A stretch of 64,000 nt of DNA. Origin: Apiotrichum sp. Y4204 (lineage: Eukaryota > Basidiomycota > Tremellomycetes > Trichosporonales > Trichosporonaceae). Positions within the stretch are counted from its first letter, which is position 1; each line of letters opens with the position of its first letter. The notes beneath the pieces were generated by a model. That model had not been told where the DNA came from and did not search any database. It saw nothing but the letters and a program-made list of their open reading frames with translations. Positions 46,396 through 59,257 of the stretch are shown here, piece after piece. The stretch is taken from positions 186,001 through 250,000 of the forward strand of contig JAMYHL010000013.1 in assembly GCA_025531455.1 (NCBI GenBank), read 5' to 3'. Made by a program: the position numbers and the translations under genes.

Positions 46396-48102
46396 TTAGT
46401 ACTCGCCGTCCTCACCCTCGAGGTCCGAGTTTGCGCTGTCGAGAGCAACCTCCTCGTAGTCCTTCTCAAGAGCAGCAAGGTCCTCACGAGCCTCCGAGAA
46501 CTCACCCTCCTCCATACCCTCACCAACGTACCAGTGGACGAAGGCACGCTTAGAGTAGAGGAGGTCGAACTTGTTGTCGAGACGGGCCCAGGCGGTGGCA
46601 ATGGCGGTCGTGTTCGAGAGCATGCAGAGCGAGCGGGAGACCTTGGCGAGGTCGCCGCCGGGAACAAGAGCAGGGGGCTCGTTGCAGATACCGAGCTTGA
46701 AGCCGGTAGGGCACCAGTCGACGAACTGAATGGTGCGCTTAGTGCGCACGTTGGCAACGGCGGCGTTGACGTCCTTGGGGACGACGTCACCACGGTAGAG
46801 CAGACAGCAGGCCATGTACTTGCCGCTACGGGGGTCGCACTTAACCATCTGGTTGTTGGACTCGAAGCACGAGATGGTCATCTCGGCAACCGAGTTGGAC
46901 TCGTGGAAGGCCTTCTCGGCCGAGATAACGGGGGCGTAAGTGGCCAGAGGGAAGTGGATACGGGGGAAGGGGACCAGGTTGGTCTGGAACTCGTTAAGGT
47001 CGACGTTGAGCGAGCCGTCGAAGCGGAGCGAGGCAGTGATCGACGAGACAACCTGGGCGATGAGACGGTTGAGGTTGGTGAACGACGGCGACTGGATGCC
47101 GAGGTTACGACGGCAGATGTCGTAGATGGCCTCGTTGTCGACCATGAACGAGCAGTCAGAGTGCTCAAGAGTGGTGTGGGTGGTGAGGACCGAGTTGTAA
47201 GGCTCAACGACCGAGGTCGACATCTTGGGGGCGGGGTAGACCGAAAACTCGAGCTTCGACTTCTTGCCGTAGTCGGTCGAAAGACGCTCAAGGAGAAGGG
47301 CACCGAAACCGGAACCGGTTCCACCGCCGAACGAGTGGAAGACGAAGAAGCCCTGGAGACCCGAGCAGTTGTCGGCGAGGCGACGAACCTGCTCAAGAAC
47401 CGTGTCGACAAGCTCCTTACCGATGGTGTAGTGACCACGGGCGTAGTTGTTGGCAGCGTCCTCCTTGCCGGTGATCATAGTCTCCGGGTGGAAGAGGCTA
47501 CGGTAGGTACCGGTACGGACCTCGTCAATGACATTGGGCTCAAGGTCGACCTTGGGAGTCAGTGGTGCGGCACTTTTCTACGGATACCTACGTAGAGCGA
47601 ACGGGGAACGTGCTTGCCGTTTCCAGTCTCCGAGAAGAAGGTGGAGAAGCCATCGTCGTTGTGGGACGGCGAGGCCTCGACAAGGCGACCATCGGGCTGT
47701 AAAATGTCAGTCGGGCCCATCTACCCACAACGCCACGTCACTACGCACGCTCAGACCGTGCTCAATGGTGTAGAGCTCCCAGCAGGCGTTACCGATCTGG
47801 ACACCTGTAGATTGTGAGCGACAGTTTCTAGCATGGACAATCGGGCCGCAGGCATGCACTGCATGCTGCCGACCTCAGACAACATACCGGCCTGACCAAC
47901 GTGAATCTGAGTGCGTTAGCGATGGGAAGCTACTGAATAGACGAGACGATGCAGTGGACAGCTGTATTTACGCCGTGCGGCAGCGCGGCGCGCGCGCCCT
48001 GTCGCCTCCAGCGCGACAGCCGACACCCGCGCCGCGCCGAACCCGCCTTTACGCGACGCCGTCCACGCCGCTTGCTTTACTCACCGAAACGACCTCACGC
48101 AT
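46396..48102 (-). CDS. TUB1: alpha-tubulin
   Basis: Five exons on the minus strand: 48102-48085 (18 nt), 47906-47888 (19 nt), 47804-47749, 47696-47592 and 47550-46396, giving 450 aa, the standard length. The N terminus reads [21 protein letters not shown]. Alpha-specific features include [15 protein letters not shown], the tubulin GTP signature [23 protein letters not shown] and the acidic tail ending EGEDGEY with a terminal Tyr. The alpha insert and C-terminal Tyr rule out beta-tubulin. The initiator and the VGQAG motif are in two micro-exons, a common intron-rich 5' layout in fungal tubulins. Alpha-beta dimers build spindle and cytoplasmic microtubules. The 5' flank beyond 48102 is purine-rich on the plus strand. 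Confidence 0.98.
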
Positions 48103-49878
48103 CTTGTGCTAATATAGTAGTACGGTTAGGATAAAAGAGATTCTGTATTATATGAAGAGACGAAGACGAGAGCGACCGCGCAATTAAAACAAGCGAGTGA
48201 CGAAACGTGAAGAGTGGAAGTGAGATTGAAAGTGGAGAGAGGGTGACGAACGTTGACGAGCAAAGGGACGAATGAGTTGCCAGCAGACAGCGGGAGGAGA
48301 AGTGTGCCGTATGGGACCCGAGTGTAGTGTGGGGAAGTGGAAGGGATAGGACGGTCGGGCGGGCGAATGAATGGGAACCGGCAGTAGGTTGGTGGGACGA
48401 GCGAGAGAGAGGGTGAGGGCAAGACAGGCCAGACGGGATAGGCAGGAGGCAGGCAAAGGGCGGCCAAGGAGCAGGATAAGAGACAGGCGTCAGCAGGGGG
48501 CTCGAGGGCTGGAGGGCTTTTTTTTTCCTCTTTGTCACGGTCTCGCGTTTCCAGTAACAGCAAGTGTGTGGTGGAAGCGGGGGCGCGTCTAGTGGTGTGG
48601 TGTGGTGTGGGTTGGTGGTGGTGGGTGGTTGTGTGCGTGGAATCGTACGTACCTAGTGGGCTTGTCGAAAAAGTACGAACCTGATGTTGAGCGCGCGACC
48701 ACTATCAGACCCGGTGTCGAGATTGTTTGCGATGGGGGAGAGAAGAAAGGATAGAGCGAGGAGAGATGCTTTGGAAGGGAGTGAGAGAGGGAGAAGAGTG
48801 GGAAGACCAAGGGAGGCGAGGGGAGGAGGGGGGACGAGGCGCAGTCAGCGTGGTGGTGTGGTGGTGGTGCCGGTGGCCAGGCGCGCCAGCAAATCGTGGT
48901 CGTGTTGTGTTGTGTTTGGCGCCCCTGGCACACGCCCCCCCAGCTGCAGCCCAGCCCAGCAGCACTGGGACAAAAGCCACCGGGGAGTGGGAGGGGGGGG
49001 GGGTCAGGGGCCAAAACAGCCAGCCAGCAGCAGGACCAGCAGGAGCAGTAGAGGGACGCGCCCGCGCGTCCGTGTTGCCGTTGTTGTTGCTGCACCTCTC
49101 TCTCTCTGTGCTCCAGCTGGCCTAGTGTTTTGGCTCAGGGCCCACTGGCGCACTGGCTTTGCCTGCTGAGAGGTCCGAGTCCCACGCCGGCCATTCCCGG
49201 GATCAAAGCGCGCTCAAGGCGCGTCGCGCAGCAGGCCCCGCCCCTGGCGGCTGGCGCTGCATCTCCCGTGCGCTGCCTTGCCGGCCTGCCTTGCTGTGGC
49301 ACGCTGGCCCATACAAGACGGCGTTATCTCATTGTGGCACCTCCAGCTCCCCCTGTCCTGCTGCTTTGTTTTTGTTTTTGTTCGTGTTTTCTTTTTTTGC
49401 TTTTTTTTGTTTTGCTTGACGCGAGATCCAAACCTAAAAAGCGAGCACAAATCAACAAACAAATGAAATCAAGAAAGAACACATGCAAAATCACCAAAAG
49501 AAATCAAAACATCCCCACGCTGCCCAGATACGCGCAACACTCCCCCATACATCCAATCACGGGCAAGGACCGTCGCTTGCTCGAGCCTCCTCTTCGCTCA
49601 TGTGGATGCACCAGGACAGCTCACATTCGGCAGAAAGTGGTAAAATGTCATAGCACAATGCATCACTCCATCTCTGTTCATCAGCCAGCTGTGCAGAGGC
49701 GGCGAGGGCCTCGCGGCGCACCACATGCGCACTCCAACCTGGGCTGGCCATCGGTCTACAGTATGGGTATTCCGAGAACTTGGCGGTCATAATCCACCTG
49801 AATGTCGAATCCTGTTCTCCACTCCACACCTTCTACCTCTATCGGTATATCTTATATCGTATCGTCCAACCTGACGCT
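48103..49878. other. intergenic region upstream of alpha-tubulin
   Basis: From 48130 to about 49010 the plus strand is strongly purine-rich with GGTG/GGTGTGG repeats. Read on the minus strand it is a pyrimidine-rich promoter or leader for alpha-tubulin, possibly with a 5'-UTR intron. T-rich runs lie at 49366-49415. No gene is supported. Confidence 0.45.
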
Positions 49879-51847
49879 CTACATGCAGCGCTCGACTATC
49901 CAGCGACGCCAATCGGCCAGGACACGCTGGCGCTTCACGTCGTCCGCCTCATCGATCCCCACCTTGATCATAACTGCACGTCAGCGTCGTTCGACAGGCC
50001 AAACAGGTCTAGGTCCTCACTGTGTTCATAGCCGTCATACAGCTCTAGCTGCTTGTCCTCATTAGGAAGACGCGTGAACAGGCGCTCGGTGGCCGTCGGC
50101 GACGTGGCACGGTCAGCGGTGCCGTGCACAATACGGATGGCTGTTGTTAGCGGAACCAATGGTTACGGAGGACACCCGGCATCGACCACAGGTCGCACTC
50201 ACGGATGTTTATATGTTCAGCACAGCGGTGCAGCTCGGTCATGCCGTCGAGGAGCGATAGGCCAGTGCCGACGCGGAGCAAGCCGTGGTAGCACAGGGCT
50301 GGAATCAACTCGGGTCCTACTTGGCAAGCAACTCAGGCCGTAAACGTGCCTGGCTGTGCGGCTACTCACGGTCGGAGAAGAAATCTTCCTCCACGCGAGG
50401 GTCGTCAGATACGTTGCCACGGACCGCCTTCGCGAGCGGGAGTGATCCGGCAAAGAACTTGATGCTCTTCGCAAAGAGCTCGACAACCACTGACGGGCGC
50501 GACTCCTTGGAAGCTAAGATCAGCACTGGACATAAAGGGGTCCCGTGGCATTCGCGACTATCACACTCACCTTCGACCATGGGACACATGATAAAGGCGC
50601 CAGCGACCTGCACACGAGGCGGGGGAGCCAAATCCGCTCCATTCCCATTCTCGTGGACATCCTTATTCTCTGCGACGACCTCTTTTGCGGAATCGAGTGG
50701 GGGGAACTTGAGCGCATAGTACATGCACGTCCAACCACCCATGGAGCTAACGTCAGCAAGAGCGAAGACAGGTAAACTCACGCGCCACACAGGAACACCT
50801 GCCGCTGTGCGCGACCCGCTTCAAGATCCCAGGCGACCACATCGGTCAGGACAGTGTGGAGTGCGGCAGGAAGGAGCTGTACTGAGGGGAGGTACGAGTT
50901 GACGCTGCAGTTAGTGTTTCTGGCCTTGTCTTTGAGCGATCACGGGGACGAACCCAGTAGAGCGACCATACTGTCTGTCAGCACTTGTCCACGAGCGCAT
51001 TGACCTACCGAAGGAAGGTCGGGAAGGATGACTCTGAAGCCAGCACGAAGGAAGTGAAGGACATGGGGCGCATAGCGGAGACCATAGTCAGACAGACCTA
51101 GAGGAGTCAGTAGTAGGTCAGCTGGTGCCACTGTCTCAGCTGCATGACTGCTCAAGTGCAAAGGCACCGCCAGTGCGGCAGGTACAGAGAGCGCGCGACA
51201 CTGCAGCTACAGCAGTTGGTACTCACCGTGCACGAGGATCATGTCCTTGCCACGCCCCCTGCCGCCCTCTTCCCAGCCGCCCTTTGGGGCCTCCTTGAGT
51301 TCCCAGACACTGTAGAAGATCCAGCGTCCGCCGCGCTCGGCGCCGGTCACGAGCTCCTCCTCCGTGAGGTGCACCTCCTCAGAGTGCAGGATTTCAGTGG
51401 TCTCATACGCCTCCTGCCAAGTAGCGCATTGCGAGGCGGGCTTGAGGAAGACGCGGCGGAACGTGCGCACGACGTCGGGGTTATGAATCAGCGAGTGGTG
51501 AGGAGGATGGTGGGGAAGCAGGTAGCGTCCGTAGGCTGTGTGTCAGTTGCCGACAGTAGGGCAGTATCAGCAGAAGGACTCGCGTGACCATGTCAGCGCA
51601 GCTATACGCACTGGGGTCGGGGACACTGTATATTCCACCGGCGACGAAGTACGGCTCGGCGACCTCCCTGCCATGTCAGTGATCTGTGGGGTTGCGCATT
51701 CCTGGGGAAAACGACGAGCTCGACGTGGTTGCGAGCTGATGGCCAAGTGGCTTTGTGTGTTTCGTGACGAAACTGCTGAAAGTTGTTGAGGGCGTCATGA
51801 AGCATATGAGGTGGATTCGCTTACCAGACAGGGTTATGAAGCGGCAT
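49879..51847 (-). CDS. alpha/beta-hydrolase, monoglyceride-lipase/serine aminopeptidase (S33)-like
   Basis: Eleven phase-consistent exons: 51847-51825, 51667-51612, 51535-51227, 51097-51009, 50970-50954, 50904-50782, 50746-50571, 50513-50370, 50298-50203, 50140-50021 and 49973-49879 (415 aa). The fold is clear from MILVHGLSDYG (oxyanion-hole HG), RVILPDLPSYGRSTG, the nucleophile elbow FLCGASMGGW (Ser207), IRIVHGTADRATSP (acid Asp354) and YDGYEHIMI (His384). The DLPSYGRSTG block and catalytic order resemble monoacylglycerol lipases and lysophospholipases. The substrate is therefore probably a lipid or acyl ester, but this is inference. There is an acidic, Asn-rich insertion after the nucleophile region. 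No signal peptide is seen. Exon 5 is a 17-nt micro-exon encoding YGRST. Confidence 0.88.
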
Positions 51848-54220
51848 GTTGGGGATAGGGCGCGGAACGGTGACCGAAAACGAGGTATCAGCGAGCGCGA
51901 AGAGTATATACGAAGACGAGAGTGCGAAAGGGGTTTTGAACAAGGATGGCAACGTTGACAATGCATGTCCAGCAACAACAATCAGCGGCAGTGGCACAGT
52001 GGCACAGTGGGTGGGTGGGTGTGGTTCTGTGCATGGACATAATTTCCGTTTAGTCGTCGGTGCCCGGAGGCCGACGGCGGGCCGGGATATCTACACCGTG
52101 CACGGTCACCGTGCACCGCACTGTACAACCCCGGGTACGCTGGTGCCTCCAAAAGTGGAGCGCCCGGGTGGCAAAAAAAGGAAGGGGTGCGTGGTTCGGT
52201 GGCGGGGTGACTGGGTGGCGTCGACTCCAGCGCTCTGTCCCCGCCCCTTCTCGTCCCGCCCTGTTCCCCCTGGGCAGCCGTGCTCAGGAGCGATAACCGC
52301 TGGGGGCCGCAGCTTCGCAAACTATTTGCGGCATGAAGGAAGGACCAGTGGTGACAATCCATACAGGGCCACACAGATCCTCTCGATGTTCACACTCTGG
52401 TACTCTGGCTCCCTCTGGCCGTCGGGCCAGGCAGCTTCCCCCAGCGATCCACTGATCCACTGGGGATGCTCGCCGTCGCACCAGCTGTGCTTCTCGGTTG
52501 CTTGCAAGTTGCTTCTCCATCCAATGGATCTGCGCGTCTGGGATCTGTAAATGATTGACACAGGGAAGGCCGGGAAGGTTGCGGCACAACGCCGCCCGCG
52601 ACCAGTGCGTGACCCGGAGCACCTTCGGGGCACCGCCGATCCCACATCGTGTCCCGCACAGTTCGCTTGATCGCTTGATCACTCGCTCGCTCGCTAGTCT
52701 GCGAGTCGAGCAACCACCAGCCAGCAGCGAGGGCGGGCAGCGGTACATGCGGGACAGTACACAGCATATAGCGAAGCAAACGAGGCGAGGCAGAGATCAA
52801 ATAACAGAGACGCCAAATACATCCAGGATCGGGAATTTGGCATCGACACCGTTCGAAACAGTGAGTGAGTGCCCATGAGTGGTGCTGATGAGGAGCTCGT
52901 CTTCCAGCAATTTAGTAATTTCTTTGTGGCTGTCCGTAATGCACGATGCAATTGCTTTTTTTTTTTCCTCTGATCCTTCCTGGTTTGGAGAGCTGGAGAG
53001 GTTTCTATAGAACGTGCTTCTTGGGCTTCCTGCGCATCCCCATCATATTTCGCCGACGGTTCGGTGCGGTACGGTACGGGCACGGAGACAAGTACAAGAA
53101 GCAAGCGATCTTGATGGGCGCTGTTGTTGAAAGATCCCTCCTCCTCATCATCACTTCCTGATCTATCGTTGTGTCCCGCTGGTTGCATCCACACACCAAC
53201 GGTCCATCTACAAGGTAAGACGACTTGTTCTTTTTGTGCCCAGTGAAATGTCGTCACCAGCTGGCAGAGGCGCAGAGAGACCTTTCCCAGATCCCCCCAG
53301 TTTGCACACTAAAACATGGTATCGTCGGGGGCCTCTGCACCGCGTCGTTCAGGGACAGTGTGAATGAGGGGGCCAGCGTGAGAGGGGGCAGAGGGGGTAG
53401 AGGGTGGCCGTTGGCTCCGAGGCCGAGGGGAGCATCCGTTGTACGCCGACCGTCGACGCAATGCCTCCACTTCTGTGTAATTTGGAGAGAGAGGCGAGGG
53501 CCAAGCCAAGAGATCCAAGGAGAGGGGTTCCCTCCCATATCTTTACAGCAACCACCCCTTGGCCCTTTCCCTTGGCTGCTCAGCCGCTGATGCACGAGTT
53601 GGCGCTAAACGCTACACCAACCCGATTTTGAGACACCGGCCACACCGTCACTACCCCACACCACCACTCCCTAGAGCAAACAGTATCCCATATCCCATCC
53701 AGCCCATCTCTTATCACTCTCCATTCGCCACTTTGTGCTCACCACTCTTCCAGCAACAACCACCAGCAGGCCCACATTGCCCAGCGAACACCTTGCATTC
53801 TCTCATCTAGCATCCGCAGCCGGAACAGATCGTCAGTTGAACTTATCGGTTGGTCCACGGTCGACCCGCCGTCAATTCTTATCTGTGAGCCCAGAAAATG
53901 GATCGAAGGGAAAGGAGTCTTGTGTGATGTGCTGAGATGCGCCCGATGTGTACGATGAATTGTGTATCGACTGCGGCGACCCATGGGGATGAAGCCACGG
54001 CGTGCACGGCGCATGATGCAGCCGTGACCAGGTCGCCTTTCCCCAACGTCTCTCACATACAAATATTGAACAGCACTGACCTGTGCAGGAGACTTCTTCC
54101 TCTCATTCCCACCCCAATACAATCATACCCACTCCCTCCAAGTCCGCACCATCAAGCTGGACTTAACGTTCGCATTCACCGTATCCATCCGTATCCATCC
54201 ACCACCCACTGCTCGACATC
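51848..54220. other. intergenic region between the divergent hydrolase and neutral trehalase genes
   Basis: No supported gene. The region contains a T9 run at 52957-52965 and a long pyrimidine-rich leader from about 53630 to 54210 before the trehalase ATG. A GTAAGA donor-like site near 53214 and several CAG acceptors suggest a possible 5'-UTR intron, which cannot be proved by eye. Confidence 0.45.
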
Positions 54221-57086
54221 ATGGCAACCGGAGTGCGGCCACTGGTAGGTCTTGAGACATGCCTCCCCCTGACACACCAGTCGCGCAAAAATGTTGTGTA
54301 CATTGAGAGCGACATTCCGTCGCCCTCTGGCGAGGGATCCATCACTCCGCCAGCGCGTCTGGAACTCCAGGACCCCCTGCCCTCGGTGAACGCCGAGGCG
54401 GAGGAGTACTACGGCGGCCGCAAGGTGTACCACCGAACCCGTACGCTCAGCAACGCAGGGACGACAGGATACACCAAGAGCCGGCCAGTGACCATGGATG
54501 GCGAGGTTATCCAGCGCAACCGCCGCTTGTCTCACGGTACGCGATCTGTGTCAGAGTGCTGCTGACCCCAGACGAAATCGGTTCCGCCCCCCGCCGATTT
54601 CTCGTCGACGTTGAGGAGACGATGCGTCTCGTGCTCTCACAGGAAGACACGGATAACAAGTGAGTCTACGCCACTGCGAATTGCCATCATGGAGCGCGGA
54701 ACTGCTGTGTGACTCTCATGTTATGGCTCTTCATCCTGACGATCAGCTGTCAGATTTCCATCCACGACTCCGGACCGAAGCTGATCTCACTCGGCACTGC
54801 AAGCTCCAACGCATACAGGACTTGGGATGTCAGGGTGAGTGTCGCGACGTTGTCATGAATTGTCTCCGCAGGCGTCGCTGACGTCAGGGAAACTACATGC
54901 TCTCCAATCTGCTGCAGGAGCTCGCCCTCGCGCGCGACTACGGGCGGCGCTTCATCGTTCTCGACGAGGCCCGACTCGCTGAGAACCCCGTCGACCGCCT
55001 TTCGCGTATGATCAAAAACTCGTTCTGGAACGCTCTCACGCGCCGTATCGACGCCCAGGGCATTGAGCAGGCCTGCAGCGACCCCAAGAACCGCAGCCGT
55101 GTTCGCAAGGCCCGCATCTACGTGCCCCACACGGAACTCGAGATGCTGGCGCACTATCAGGAGATGTATGTATATTCCCACCGACACTTTCTGACCCCAG
55201 TGCCAAGGAGCGTCCAGACCTCAACCTCGACGTCATCCAGCTTCCCCCCGTGCCGGACGACCCGATGTACGTCAAGTCTCTGAACGATAAGCCAGGGATT
55301 CTCGCCCTTGCTATGGAGAAGGGACCGGACGGCAAGCTCCAGGCCTTGCCTTTTGTTGTGCCCGGTGCACGTTTCAACGAGATGTACAACTGGGACTCTG
55401 TGAGTGCGTGGGAAGGTATAGGACTGACCGCGGCAGTATTTCATCGCCCTCGCTCTCCTTGTGGACGGACGCCTGGATCTCGCCATGGCGATTGTGGAGC
55501 ACTTCATGTTCCAGATCAAGCACTACAACAAGATCCTCAACGGTAACCGCACATACTACCTCTGCCGTGCGCAGCCCCCGTTCATGACCGACCTCGCGCT
55601 CCAGATCTTCAACCAGCTCGACAGGACCAAGATGGAGGAGAACAAAAAGTGGCTGAAGCGCGCGATACAGTCCGCCATCAAAGAGTACCACCGCTACTGG
55701 ATGGTCGAGCCCTCGCTCGACCCTGTCACCGGCCTCTCGCGATACCGCCCGAAGGGTCTCGGTATCCCTCCCGAAACGGAGGCCTCGCACTTCACCCACA
55801 TTCTCGAGCCGTACGCGAAGAAGCGCGGCATCTCGGTCAACGAGTTCATTGAAGGATACAATGATGGCGTGATTGAGGAGCCGGAGCTGGACGAGTACTT
55901 CCTCCATGACCGTGGCGTGCGCGAGTCGGGCCATGACACGACGTACCGCCTGGAGAAGAAGTGTGCGGACCTCGCCACGGTTGACCTCAACTCGCTGCTG
56001 TACAAGTACGAGATCGACATTGCCTCAGCCATTGAGTGTCTGTTCGACGACAGCCTTGACATGGAGGAGACTTTCGACCTCTCCCCGTGGCCGATCACTC
56101 CCGAGACATTCGCGAGCACCGAGCGCATCAAGTCGACTGATAAGCCGATGACCTCCGCCGAGTGGTACGAGCGCGCCCGTGTCCGCAAGGCCCGCATGGA
56201 CGAGTACTGCTGGAACGAGGGCAAGAGCATGTACTTCGACTACAACTGCAAGCGTCAGCGACAGAGTCTCTACGAGTCGGTCACCACCTTCTGGCCGATG
56301 TGGGCCGGCTGTGCCTCGGAGGAACAGGCGCTGCGTATGATGAAGTACTCGCTGCCGAAGTTTGAGATGGCGGGCGGCCTCGTGTCGGGCACTCTCGAAT
56401 CGCGTGGCCCCGTGTCTCTTGACCGTCCACACCGCCAGTGGGACTATTCTTCGTGAGTACCGCATGCGCGCTGCCGGGGCTGCACGTTGTCATATCCTCA
56501 CCGTCCCACAATACTAACATCCAGGGGCTGGCCGCCGCACCAGATCCTCGCTTGGGTTGGTATGGAGCGCTATGGCTTCATGGACGACGCAGCACGCTTG
56601 GCGTACCGTTGGGTGTACATGATGACCACGACGTTTGTCGACTTCAACGGTATTGTGGCGGAGAAGTTTGACGTTGTCTACTTGACTCACAACGTTGAGG
56701 CCGAATAGTGGGTACCATGCGTCTCTCTCAGAACCCGACTAACATGCAGCGGTAACCAGGGCCTCGACTTCCGATACGTGAACCGAGAGGGCTTCGGATG
56801 GTCAAATGCCTCGATGGTGATCGGCACGATGATGCTCACGCCGGCGATGCGCCGCGCGGTTGCGGCGTGCATTCCGCCGTGGGACTACTTTGGCGTTGCG
56901 CCGCCCGACTACGCGGCCCTGCGCGCCGAGGACCCCAAGCTTGTGTTCCCCGCGCACCCTCACGATGAGGACGAGGCGCCTCCCCCGACTCCAAAGGCGG
57001 GCGGACATCGCCGCACGCCGAGCGACGTGCGTAACATCCCGACGCTGGAGCAGACGATTGCCCAGCTCAAGGGCATGCAGGTGTAG
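54221..57086 (+). CDS. NTH1: neutral trehalase (GH37)
   Basis: Nine exons: 54221-54244, 54281-54536, 54572-54659, 54747-54834, 54888-55165, 55201-55399, 55437-56452, 56525-56707 and 56750-57086 (822 aa). It hydrolyses cytosolic trehalose to two glucoses. The N-terminal regulatory part has basophilic kinase sites RTRTLS (Ser65) and NRRLS (Ser92). They resemble the PKA/14-3-3 sites of yeast Nth1. Next comes the Ca-binding loop [17 protein letters not shown] (residues about 118-133). The GH37 catalytic domain has [50 protein letters not shown] and [12 protein letters not shown]. The first intron (54245-54280, 36 nt) is in frame and stop-free, so it is easily mistaken for coding sequence. There is no signal peptide, consistent with a cytosolic enzyme. 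Confidence 0.97.
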
Positions 57087-57765
57087 TTAGGGAGTACCGA
57101 GTTGGAGAGCGTGTATGGTGTTATCGATATCGAACAACATTCACCGGCAACCACATAATCACAGGAACTGCTGCCAGCCAACAGACTTGCAAACCAGAGC
57201 CGTTGCTGTGGTTGCGATTGCCGTCACGTCCGAGCTGCCGCTTGCCAGCGCAGTGGCAGGACAATAGACGTATTGTACATAGATGAAGAAGCCATCAAAC
57301 GGATGCAAAAATGTCATATGAAACCTCTACCAGTGGGACACGGGATATGGGCGAACGCGCGGAGTTAATTCGGCTCCAGGTCTTACAGATCTTGCTGGGA
57401 AGAAGACCTTGCGCACCGTTCCGTACATGTGGCTCGTTCATGGGGCGCTCATCAGGGTGGTTGGTACCCGAGCCTTACGCGAGATCTCGTTCCGGCAGAT
57501 CCCTTGTCGCTTCACATCTGGAATCGGAGCAGCACACAACAGATCAGTGGGTCAGTGTGCCAGTAGTGTACCAGTGTCCCGGAAGTGTGGTTGAAATCAG
57601 CTCCGTGGATCCCAGCTTGCCTTGACCACCGACCTCAATCGTTAAATGAAATGTTATGCCATATGATGACCCGTCGCTCAGGGATACAGTGAATCCGCCT
57701 CTCTCTCTCTCTATGTAGCTCCTGTTCCTGCTGCGCTCTGCGCTGTATGCTCGCCTCTCCCCTCC
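57087..57765. other. 3' flanks of the trehalase and mannosyltransferase genes
   Basis: Two convergent genes end here. No gene or RNA is recognised. A short CT repeat lies at about 57700-57712. Confidence 0.5.
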
Positions 57766-59257
57766 TTACTTGCCGTAGACGTCGAGGAACTTCTGTCCAC
57801 ACGAATGCCACTCCCAATCGACCGTGCCCGCAGGGTCGCACGAGCACTTGCCGCGCGTGTGGGCGTCGCCCTTCGGGCAGTGCGTGAAGGGATCGTGCTT
57901 GTATCCAATGTCGTCAAACCAGTGGACCTTATCGCGGGGGGCGAACAGCGCCGCCGCGATCGAGTGCACTGGGGCATCACCCCAGCGCTCGTAATAGAAT
58001 CCGCCGGCCTTGTCCAGGTACTCAAAGTACTTGGTGTATGCCTCGGAACGCCAGAACCGGAGGTCTCCGATTTCGAAGTTGGACCAGACTGGGAGTTAGC
58101 GGGCTGACAATCTGACAGATGAGGGCACTCACAGTGGCACCGGTTGTAGGTCTCTCCGTTATCGTCGGAGATCCACTTCATACCGTTGTCCTTAGCAAGG
58201 TACTCGGGGTGTTCCTTGATGAATTGTTTTGTGACGTCCCAGAGAGTCGCAATCGTCTCTCCGTACTCGAGTAGCGAGATGGTCCAGCCGTACACCTTGC
58301 CACTGTCCTGCATAACAAGGAAGGGGTCGTAGTCTGCGGTCAGCTGCTGTTTCACAGAATTTGCTCTGGCCTCGGAGCAGCTTGGCCCTTTTTAATCGTT
58401 TCACTCACTCAAATCGCAGAAGAATTTGACGCTAGGCTCGACACGCCAGTAGTAGTCATAGTTGTCGAGCAAAGGATGACGCCAGAAGTACTATGTGTGA
58501 GCGGACACCACGAAACGTTCACTCACGCCAGAGTTGAAGCGGCACATGTTGCGGTACGGGACAGAGCCTCCGTAGATGACCTGATTGCGGACCATCTGTT
58601 CCCTTGCCTTCTGGGCCTTTTCCTCGTCAATCCTGGAATGTTAGCTGCTGTCGTCTGCATGTAGATCCCTGTTATTCTTTGTGCACGCTTCACACGCCAA
58701 CACACCCCAAGGAAGCACTCACCACTCGGGCTGGTTCCAAATATTGCTCTCGATCTTGCCGTAAAGGCACTTTGACCTCGTCATGAGCTGGGTCTGCTTC
58801 TTGAACTCGTCGTCAAAGTCACCGTCGTTGAGGAAGACCCAGTCGTAGTCTGCCCAGTGGTTGAAGCGGTCCTCCATCTGCTGCATGCTCTCGAGAAGCG
58901 ACCACAAGTCCGAGTTACGGGCAAGGACGACAAATGCGGCGTTGGCCCGTCGCCGGTTCTTCAGCTGAGTGCTGTTGTGCATGGCGCGCAGGTCGTCCGC
59001 GGACGGCAGCGCGGGGACGTGGTTGATCGATGGCGGGGCTTGCCCGGTCCATGCGCCGACCTTCTCGCTCGACCACACGGACGGCAGGAAGCCAAAGTCG
59101 TGGCCTGTGAGCGATACGAGGAGGTGAATCATGATCTGGGGTGTCAGAACTGCCAGTGATGGCGGGCGGCCGCAACGTAACGCCCAGCGTCAGCATTACT
59201 CACCAGGACACCACAGGCGCCAGCCACATAGCGCCAGCGTGTAGGTATCGGTAGCAT
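57766..59257 (-). CDS. GT15 alpha-1,2-mannosyltransferase (Kre2/Mnt1/Ktr family)
   Basis: Six exons: 59257-59204, 59135-58723, 58632-58527, 58490-58409, 58333-58133 and 58088-57766 (392 aa). Residues about 11-33 form a type II signal anchor (YVAGACGVLIMIHLLVSLTG), as expected for a Golgi enzyme. GT15 signatures follow: [91 protein letters not shown] and YFEYLDKAGGFYYERWGDAPVHS, with the C-terminal Cys-rich segment ending before the stop. The family extends O-linked and N-linked mannan chains using GDP-mannose and Mn2+ (family knowledge). Which Ktr paralogue it is cannot be told. Confidence 0.95.

Noticed and set aside
46372..47595. 407-codon plus-strand open frame over the alpha-tubulin gene
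   Set aside because: It is the exact antisense of the conserved tubulin exon. Its Val/Glu/Gly-rich translation is a by-product of tubulin codon bias, with no domain of its own.
46396..48102. beta-tubulin as an alternative call
   Set aside because: The [12 protein letters not shown] block, MREVVS start and terminal EY are alpha-tubulin features.
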